NCBI GenBank assembly: GCA_045606265.1
Contig: JAZURO010000180.1
Location: 1-21,388 of the forward strand
Direction: 5' to 3'
DNA from: RGIG4608 sp045606265
GTDB lineage: Bacteria; Bacillota; Clostridia; Oscillospirales; CAG-272
Length of the DNA: 21,388 bases
Shown here: in pieces, positions 15,816-21,388 of the stretch
How the letters are laid out: each line of letters begins with the position of its first letter
How positions within the stretch are numbered: position 1 is the first letter of the stretch
The notes under the pieces: generated by a model
Told to the model about the DNA's origin: nothing
The model's database searches: none
Seen by the model: only the letters and a program-made list of their open reading frames with translations
Position numbers and translations under genes: made by a program

Positions 15816-17309
15816 ATGAATATCAGCTTCGATAATCAAAAATACATTGAATTACAATCCAAGCACATTAAGGATAGAATCGATCAGTTTGGAGGAAAGC
15901 TCTATTTGGAATTTGGCGGAAAGCTGTTTGATGACTATCACGCATCCCGTGTGCTTCCGGGATTTAAGCCCGACTCTAAGCTCAGGATGCTTCTCCAGCT
16001 TAAAGAGAGAGCTGAAATTGTAATTGTTGTCAATACAGACGATATTGAAAAGAATAAAATACGAGGAGACCTTGGCATCACTTATGATCTTGACGTGTTA
16101 CGACTTATAGATGCGTTCCGCAATGTTGGACTTTATGTTGGCAGTGTGGTTCTAACTCGCTTTGATACTGCACACCCGACAGTAGCCAAATTTGAACGCA
16201 AGCTCAAAGAACAGGGTATAAAGATTTACCATCATTATACGATTAACGGCTACCCCTCAAACGTGCAGAAAATAGTAAGTGACGACGGTTTTGGCAAAAA
16301 CGAGTATATTGAGACGGAAAAAGAGCTTGTAATTGTTACCGGTCCCGGTCCCGGAAGCGGAAAAATGGCAGTTTGCCTCTCTCAGTTATACAATGACAAT
16401 AAGCGTGGAATAAAGGCGGGTTATGCAAAATTCGAGACGTTCCCAATATGGAATAAGCCACTTCGCCATCCCGTAAATCTTGCTTATGAAGCGGCGACCG
16501 CCGACTTGAATGACGTAAATATGATCGATCCATATCACCTTGAAAAATACGGTGTTCTTTCGGTCAATTATAATCGTGACGTGGAAATTTTTCCCGTGCT
16601 TGATGCAATTTTCAAGGGTATTTATGATGGAGATTCCCCCTATTTTTCACCTACGGATATGGGAGTGAATATGGTGGGCAATTGCATTGTTGATGACGTA
16701 ACAGTTATTGAAGCTTCCAACCGTGAGATTGTGAGACGTTATTATGATGCACTTTGCGCTTGCAGAGAGGACGACACGGAAAGAAATCAGAATGCCGTGC
16801 AAAAAATAGAACTACTTATGCAGCAGGCAGGCATTTCAAAGGACTATCGCAAGGTAATTTCAGCTGCAAAAAAGAAGAGCTGTGACACGGGGGTTCCCGC
16901 TGCGGCTATTGAGCTAAACGACGGCAGAATAATTACGGGTAAATCCACAGAGCTGCTTGAAAGCGTTTCTGCAATGCTTCTTAATGCCCTGAAAGAAATT
17001 ACAGGTATTCCGGATGAGATACATCTGCTTGCGCCCGAGGTAATTGAGCCCGTGCAAAAGCTAAAATGTAAGTATCTTTCAAGAACCTATAAAAAATTGA
17101 ACGTAAACGAGATACTTATTGCTCTTTCTATCAGCGCACACACATCGGCAACTGCGGCTTACGTATTAAAGCATTTGCCACAGCTTTCGGGTTGTGACAT
17201 TCACTCAACGGTAATGCTTCCGAGTGCCGATATGGAGGTTCTTAAAAAGCTTGGGCTTAACGTAACTTGTGAGCCCAAATATCAGATTAAGGAAATATTT
17301 ATTGGATAA
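15816..17309 (+). CDS. DUF1846 / UPF0371 family protein
   Basis: This 497-residue cytoplasmic protein of a conserved family has no settled biochemical role. Recognisable stretches are YLEFGGKLFDDYHASRVLPG (about 29-48), a Gly-rich GPGPGSGKM near 175-183 that looks like but does not exactly match a P-loop, and FETFPIWNKPLRHPVNLAYE. The length fits the family. The frame stays open upstream to 15702 inside smpB, but ATG 15816 follows GGCGGG and avoids a 104-base overlap, so it is preferred. It lies 10 bases after smpB and is followed by a strong terminator, making it the last gene of this block. Nucleotide binding is an inference from the Gly-rich loop only. Confidence 0.88.
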   Translation: MNISFDNQKYIELQSKHIKDRIDQFGGKLYLEFGGKLFDDYHASRVLPGFKPDSKLRMLLQLKERAEIVIVVNTDDIEKNKIRGDLGITYDLDVLRLIDAFRNVGLYVGSVVLTRFDTAHPTVAKFERKLKEQGIKIYHHYTINGYPSNVQKIVSDDGFGKNEYIETEKELVIVTGPGPGSGKMAVCLSQLYNDNKRGIKAGYAKFETFPIWNKPLRHPVNLAYEAATADLNDVNMIDPYHLEKYGVLSVNYNRDVEIFPVLDAIFKGIYDGDSPYFSPTDMGVNMVGNCIVDDVTVIEASNREIVRRYYDALCACREDDTERNQNAVQKIELLMQQAGISKDYRKVISAAKKKSCDTGVPAAAIELNDGRIITGKSTELLESVSAMLLNALKEITGIPDEIHLLAPEVIEPVQKLKCKYLSRTYKKLNVNEILIALSISAHTSATAAYVLKHLPQLSGCDIHSTVMLPSADMEVLKKLGLNVTCEPKYQIKEIFIG

Positions 17310-17311
17310 AT

Positions 17312-17342
17312 AAAAATGCTGTCCGAAAGGACAGCATTTTTT
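17312..17342 (+). terminator. Rho-independent terminator after the DUF1846 gene
   Basis: AAAAATGCTGTCC (17312-17324) pairs perfectly with GGACAGCATTTTT (17329-17341) around a GAAA tetraloop, ending in six T. It lies directly after the stop codon. Confidence 0.95.
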
Positions 17343-17353
17343 CTATATATTTG

Positions 17354-17382
17354 TTGACAATTTTTGTGGGGTGTGATAAAAT
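17354..17382 (+). promoter_or_regulatory. Promoter of the pectate lyase gene
   Basis: TTGACA (17354-17359), exactly 17 bases, TAAAAT (17377-17382), preceded by TGA (extended -10). It sits 12 bases after the preceding terminator. The leader to ATG 17440 would be about 50 bases, and I see no operator or inverted repeat in it. Confidence 0.85.
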
Positions 17383-17439
17383 AAAAACATCATAATGGGT
17401 TAGACTTTGGATTTACAAAAAACGAAAAGAGGAAATAGT

Positions 17440-20400
17440 ATGAAGACAGTAATTAAAAGAATGCTCGGCATAGCTTTGGCCCTTGCTCTTGCAGTTTCTA
17501 TGCTTACAGTGTTTGCTGTAAACACAAGCGCTGCAAGTCAGGGAATTACAGGTGCTGACGGCTGGTTTGAGTCTGCGTATGCAGAATGGACGCCCGTTTC
17601 AGGTGCCAATGGCTATAATGCCTATATAATGCCTGCGCAAATATCAAGCGCAAGCTGGACAAAGATTGATAACGAGCTTATAAGAAGCATAGACGGCAAC
17701 TACCGTGTTGATGCAGTCGGTCTCAAAGCGGGAGCATATCAGATAAAGATAGTTCCAACCTCAAATGGAGTTGAACTCGCAGATAAGGCACTTGTTACGG
17801 ACATGTTAACCGTTATGCCATACGACCGTTCAGGTTATGCGCATTTCAATTATACCGAAGGTGTGGGCGCTTATAATGACGATGGAACGCTTAAAGATAA
17901 CGCAATCGTTCTTTACGTAACCAATGAAAATAAAAATACAGTATCCGTAACTTCAAAGGACGGAACAACTGTTACCGGTATCGGTAATATTCTCGGATCA
18001 ACGGGCATGGACGTAGGCGGTGGTAAGAATTCCAAAGGCGGCGCAGCGAATACCAACAGTGATATTCTTCGCAAATTAGCGGCTGACGGAACACCTCTCG
18101 TTATTCGTATTATAGGTAACGTAAGAGGTGCAAACAGCACCAACCTTTCAAGCGCTGTATCCGAAATTGACGGTCTTACACAGTATGACGGTGTTGATTA
18201 CGGTGGAAGCGTTGGAGATAATGGATTTATGGCTCGTATGTCGGGCGGTAAGGATATTACTATCGAAGGTATCGGCTATGATGCTTGTATCGACGGTTGG
18301 GGACTCCACTTTATTTGTCAGACAGCTGACTATGCTAAGGGCTACGGACGTAGCTTTGAGGTTAGAAATATCGCATTTAAGAACGTTCCTGAGGATTGTG
18401 TAGGTATGGAAGGTCAGCAGGAGGGCTCAACACTCACTGCTCCTGTTGAGCGCTGTTGGATTCACAACTGTTCTTTCTATGCACCGATAATTACAAGCCC
18501 TGCAGAATCCGATAAGGACGGAGGCGACGGTGCGTGCGACTTCAAGAGAGGTCAGTATTTCACCAATTCCTACTGTGATTATGAAGGTTATCATAAGACA
18601 AACTTAGTTGGTTCATCTGACTCATCACTTCAATATCATCTTACTTACCATCACAATTATTGGAAAAACTGTGAATCCCGCGGACCCCTTGCCCGTCAGG
18701 CAAATATTCACATGTATAATAATATTTTTGAGGGACAAACGTCTTATTGTATGAATCCAAGAGCAAATGCTTACATTTTCTCAGAGTACAATATGTTCCT
18801 CAACAGTAAGAATCCCGTAGAAGTCAAATCGGGTGCAGTTAAGAGCTATCACGACTCATTTGCAAGCTGTGTCGGTAATAATGGTGCAACTATTGTAACC
18901 GATAGATCTACTCAGGTTTCAACAAGCAATAAGTATGCAAACTTTGATACAAATGCTTCTCTCAGCTATATTCCATCGGGCGATTACGTGATTCAGGAAA
19001 GCATTGCAGAAATGAAGGCAGTTGTTTTGGCATATTCAGGACCTCAGACAAAGACAGTTGTATCACCCGATGACGTTGATATTTCCGTCATTCCGAGTGA
19101 CAGAAAGCCCACGTCTGCAGTTGTTCTTCCTTATGATAAAGCACTTAACAACTCATACGTTACATCAACCTCGGGTAAGTTTGATAACGTAGTATTTAAC
19201 GTTAAAAAGACGGCCTCTGATTGTATTACCGTCGGTGGCAATCCAACGGGTGCAGACATTGTATTCTACGTTGACTGTACGTTCAACGTTTCTATGACCG
19301 AGGTAAGCGGAACATATTCTCCTACTCTTTGCAACGCAGCGGGCGAAGCGATTATAGTAGGAAGCGGTTCTTGCGAAAATCTCCCTGCAGGTTATTACTT
19401 TATCCAGGCATCTGCTTACGACGTAGGCAGCTCCAAATATAAAGAAGCAAAAATTTCATCACTGAAAATAGAAAAAGCAATAGTGTGTGAAGATCATAGC
19501 TTCACTTCAAAGGTAACACAGCCCACCTGTACGAATAACGGATATACGATATACACTTGTACAACCTGCGGTTATTCCTATACGGATAATGAAGTGACAG
19601 CAAAGGGACATACACCGGGAGCAGCTTCAACCTGTATTGCTGCGCAGACCTGTACAACCTGCGGAATTGAAATTGCACCTCTTGCAGATCACTCCTATTC
19701 AAACGGCAGCTGTACAGCTTGCGGCAAAATTGATTCAAGCGTATGTACTCACAATAATACCATATCCACAATAACAAATCCCACTTGTGACAAGGGAGGA
19801 TATACAACATATACCTGTACTGCTTGCGGATACTCATATACAGGGGATAACACCGCAGCAAAGGGACATACTCCCGGAGCTGATGCAACTTGTACAAGTG
19901 CGCAAATATGCGTAGTCTGTCACGAAATTATAGTTGAAGCAAAAGGACATATTTACGTTAACGGTATTTGCTCTTGCGGAGCAGAGGACCTTGCAGCAAA
20001 AGGATATATTCATAACTTTACCGAGAACGGTAAAACTTCATCTTTCTATACGATAAACGGAAGTCTATCTGACAGTAAGGGCGATGTTTCCTATGACGGA
20101 TTGACGCTCACTCAATGTCTTAAAGTGTCAAGTTCTGCATACATAACCTTTACTGCTCCGTCGGACGGTAAGGCAACCTTTGTGTTCAATCCTTCTTGCA
20201 GCGGTTATACTATTTACATAAACGGTGAGAATTCAATCGAGATTCCAAGTAACGGTATCGTTGAATTTGAGGTAAGTGCAAATACAACGTATAAAGTTAC
20301 AAAGAATAAGAGCGAAAGCTTCTTGTATTATATAGTATATACTCCTGCGGCTTCTGAAGAGGTACACGAGCATAGCTATACTCCCTCAATTGATAGAATT

Positions 20401-20760
20401 AATAGCTGCACAGAGGACGGTCAGATAACGTATAGCTGTTCTTGTGGAGATTCCTATACAGAAACTATTGAAGCAACAGGACACGCTTGGGAAAGTGATG
20501 AGTCAGGCAAAAAGACTTGCACAAAATGCGGATTTGTTGATAATAGTGGAGTAGAAGACGAAAAGGATCCCGATAATAATGAAAATGTCGGCGGAGAAGA
20601 GAATAAGGGCGACGTTAACGACGGAAATGACGTTGAAAACGGTGGCAACCCTGGTAATGATGAGCCAAAGAAAGAGAACTTCTTTGTAAGATTCTTCAAT
20701 GCAATTGCAAATTTCTTCCGTTCAATCTTTTCAGCTATTGGCAAAATTTTTGGAATGTAA
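17440..20760 (+). CDS. Secreted multidomain pectate lyase (PL1 family)
   Basis: This 1106-residue protein cleaves polygalacturonate by beta-elimination outside the cell. In order: signal peptide (1 to about 32, ending NTSAAS); an Fn3-like domain (about 40-125); a PL1 beta-helix (about 130-505) with IDGWG, the Lys of HKTNLVGSSD (about 384) and HHNYW…SRGPLAR (about 403-418), which supplies the two arginines of the PL1 active site; a beta-rich module (about 560-680); two long Cys-pair repeats (about 685-850); a carbohydrate-binding-like module (about 854-975); a further Cys-pair repeat (about 975-1034); an Asp/Asn/Glu/Gly linker; and an amphipathic tail (about 1081-1106, FFVRFFNAIANFF onward). 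The start is ATG 17440 after AGAGGA; an upstream TTG at 17407 lacks a site and would misplace the signal peptide. No LPxTG anchor or dockerin is visible. It has its own promoter and terminator. Confidence 0.93.
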   Translation: MKTVIKRMLGIALALALAVSMLTVFAVNTSAASQGITGADGWFESAYAEWTPVSGANGYNAYIMPAQISSASWTKIDNELIRSIDGNYRVDAVGLKAGAYQIKIVPTSNGVELADKALVTDMLTVMPYDRSGYAHFNYTEGVGAYNDDGTLKDNAIVLYVTNENKNTVSVTSKDGTTVTGIGNILGSTGMDVGGGKNSKGGAANTNSDILRKLAADGTPLVIRIIGNVRGANSTNLSSAVSEIDGLTQYDGVDYGGSVGDNGFMARMSGGKDITIEGIGYDACIDGWGLHFICQTADYAKGYGRSFEVRNIAFKNVPEDCVGMEGQQEGSTLTAPVERCWIHNCSFYAPIITSPAESDKDGGDGACDFKRGQYFTNSYCDYEGYHKTNLVGSSDSSLQYHLTYHHNYWKNCESRGPLARQANIHMYNNIFEGQTSYCMNPRANAYIFSEYNMFLNSKNPVEVKSGAVKSYHDSFASCVGNNGATIVTDRSTQVSTSNKYANFDTNASLSYIPSGDYVIQESIAEMKAVVLAYSGPQTKTVVSPDDVDISVIPSDRKPTSAVVLPYDKALNNSYVTSTSGKFDNVVFNVKKTASDCITVGGNPTGADIVFYVDCTFNVSMTEVSGTYSPTLCNAAGEAIIVGSGSCENLPAGYYFIQASAYDVGSSKYKEAKISSLKIEKAIVCEDHSFTSKVTQPTCTNNGYTIYTCTTCGYSYTDNEVTAKGHTPGAASTCIAAQTCTTCGIEIAPLADHSYSNGSCTACGKIDSSVCTHNNTISTITNPTCDKGGYTTYTCTACGYSYTGDNTAAKGHTPGADATCTSAQICVVCHEIIVEAKGHIYVNGICSCGAEDLAAKGYIHNFTENGKTSSFYTINGSLSDSKGDVSYDGLTLTQCLKVSSSAYITFTAPSDGKATFVFNPSCSGYTIYINGENSIEIPSNGIVEFEVSANTTYKVTKNKSESFLYYIVYTPAASEEVHEHSYTPSIDRINSCTEDGQITYSCSCGDSYTETIEATGHAWESDESGKKTCTKCGFVDNSGVEDEKDPDNNENVGGEENKGDVNDGNDVENGGNPGNDEPKKENFFVRFFNAIANFFRSIFSAIGKIFGM
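19492..19977 (+). repeat. Tandem duplication inside the pectate lyase gene encoding Cys-pair repeats
   Basis: Two direct repeats of about 240 bases (near 19492-19735 and 19747-19977) encode similar segments. Both contain …TCGYSYT or ACGYSYT, then AKGHTPGA, then C…AQ-x-C-x2-C. DNA identity is clear in stretches such as GCAAAGGGACATAC. Each copy holds several C-x2-C pairs and His residues. Confidence 0.8.
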
Positions 20761-20782
20761 ATATTAGATAGAATAACTAAAT

Positions 20783-20824
20783 AAAAAGCAGCACTCCTCG
20801 ATTGTCGAGGGGTGCTGCTTTTTT
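20783..20824 (+). terminator. Terminator of the pectate lyase gene
   Basis: AAAAAGCAGCACTCCTCGA (20783-20801) pairs with TCGAGGGGTGCTGCTTTTT (20805-20823, one G-T pair) around TTG, ending in a T run. Confidence 0.95.
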
Positions 20825-21056
20825 GTTCCAATACGTCTGTGATTATAGAAGGCAGGGAATTTTATTGTTGATGTGTTTTATACTTAATCTTCTTTTGGTC
20901 AGCAAGTTTTTAGATATTGCAATTCTGTGGTTCAAAAGATACTGATATCAAAACATATTAACCCAAGGCAATAACAACAAAAAGCACATTGTTTGGCATT
21001 CATTACTATATTATTTCCTGATTTATAGCCTCGCAAAATCCTTCGGTCACCGTTCG
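20825..21056. other. Non-coding stretch, nothing recognised
   Basis: AT-rich sequence with stops in all frames at short intervals. A 23-codon minus-strand frame (MNAKQCAFCC…) exists near 20950-21020, but nothing supports its being a gene. No tRNA, riboswitch or promoter was recognised. Confidence 0.6.
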
Positions 21057-21079
21057 AAAACAGCGCACTGTGCTGTTTT
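21057..21079. repeat. Short inverted repeat
   Basis: AAAACAGC (21057-21064) and GCTGTTTT (21072-21079) can form an 8-bp stem around seven bases. It lies 32 bases before the larger palindrome at 21111 and may belong to the same intergenic repeat unit. Confidence 0.6.
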
Positions 21080-21110
21080 CTCACTGCGTTCAATTCCCCT
21101 CATATGATGC

Positions 21111-21164
21111 GCAAACAAAAACAAAAGAGACACACTTGCGTGTGCCTCTTTTATTTTTGTGTGC
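21111..21164. repeat. Large imperfect palindrome (25-base arms, TTGC loop)
   Basis: Bases 21111-21135 pair with 21140-21164 around TTGC, with 22 of 25 positions matched (mismatches at 21114/21161, 21122/21153 and 21130/21145). The inner part (AAAAGAG, CACAC, GTGTG, CTCTTTT) resembles a terminator with T-rich tails on both sides. No gene ends close enough to need it: the pectate lyase already has a terminator about 290 bases upstream. Confidence 0.75.
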
Positions 21165-21186
21165 AAATACCTATTTTGATACAATT

Positions 21187-21234
21187 TGCGTACACCCCTT
21201 AAAAAGTGCGTACACTTTATCAAAAATGCGTACA
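21187..21234. repeat. Three direct TGCGTACA repeats with 20-bp period
   Basis: The exact octamer TGCGTACA occurs at 21187-21194, 21207-21214 and 21227-21234, a spacing of exactly 20 bp. The first two are followed by C and then an A-rich run. On the minus strand the box reads TGTACGCA and lies just downstream of the stop of the partial gene at 21260. Phased repeats of this kind are typical of transposase-binding ends (IS21, Tn7 and related DDE elements) or of multi-site operators. Confidence 0.75.
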
Positions 21235-21259
21235 GTTAAACTCACAGATAAATTGGAAT

Positions 21260-21388
21260 TTACTTAATAGATAACTGTTTATCTCTTATCTTCAAACATG
21301 CCTCAATATGCATAATCCAATGTCTTGAAAATGGCATCTGAATCAATCCTTTTACATCTTTTCCACACCAATAATCAATTAACCAATA
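21260..21388 (-). CDS. C-terminal end of an unrecognised protein; 5' part outside window
   Basis: On the minus strand the frame is open from the window edge to TAA at 21260-21262, giving 42 residues. It begins YWLIDYWCGKDVKGLI and contains FSRHWIMHIEACLKIRD. The composition, with three Trp and mixed hydrophobic and charged residues, looks like real protein rather than random AT-rich sequence, but I do not recognise the family. Its stop lies 26 bases from three phased TGTACGCA boxes, so it may be the last gene of a mobile element that extends to the right. The short length limits confidence. Confidence 0.45.
   Translation of the reverse strand, partial: YWLIDYWCGKDVKGLIQMPFSRHWIMHIEACLKIRDKQLSIK

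Noticed and set aside
20454..20831. 125-residue minus-strand open frame over the pectate lyase end
   Set aside because: It is antisense to the coding linker and terminator. Its Ser/Pro-rich sequence is the complement of the Asp/Glu/Gly-rich linker.
21187..21234. CRISPR array
   Set aside because: Only three 8-bp repeats with 12-bp spacers and no cas genes; this fits protein-binding sites, not CRISPR.

Overview
The window looks like chromosomal DNA from a low-GC member of the Firmicutes, most likely an uncultured gut or rumen Clostridia (Oscillospiraceae/Ruminococcaceae-like). The grounds are the AT-rich sequence, strong GGAGG-type ribosome binding sites, Rho-independent terminators, a holB-ricT-trmN6 order like that of Bacillus, a paired glgC-glgD, and a secreted multidomain pectate lyase. 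No taxonomic marker gene is present, so this is inference. The standard bacterial code applies: TGA is used as the stop of glgC.

Layout. (1) Bases 1-1703, plus strand: a very AT-rich cluster of three small genes for surface or lipoprotein-type proteins. Two are visibly broken: an in-frame TGA in the first and a frameshift in the third. The first two appear to be diverged relatives. (2) Bases 1740-5697, minus strand: a housekeeping block holB, ricT, ferredoxin, trmN6, ttcA-like (DNA replication, RNA processing, tRNA modification), started by a near-consensus promoter. Three of the five products are expected to carry Fe-S clusters. (3) Bases 5872-14187, plus strand: a storage-polysaccharide operon glgC, glgD, glgA, glgP and a GH13 alpha-amylase-type enzyme, with one promoter and one terminator. 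It covers ADP-glucose synthesis, chain elongation, phosphorolysis and hydrolysis of alpha-glucan; no branching enzyme is present. (4) Bases 14208-17342, plus strand: a lipoprotein with two metal-site-like repeats, a GNAT acetyltransferase, SmpB and a DUF1846/UPF0371 protein. (5) Bases 17354-20824: a single secreted PL1 pectate lyase of 1106 residues with its own promoter and terminator. It carries Cys-rich repeats and an amphipathic C-terminal tail. (6) Bases 20825-21388: no complete gene. This stretch holds two hairpins, including a 54-bp imperfect palindrome, then three TGCGTACA boxes spaced exactly 20 bp apart, then the 3' end of an unrecognised minus-strand gene. It looks like the edge of a mobile element.

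Most of the window is ordinary. The parts worth a second look are the decaying 5' cluster, the terminator lying directly on the trmN6 ribosome binding site, the tandem-motif lipoprotein, the pectate lyase tail, and the repeat-bearing right edge.
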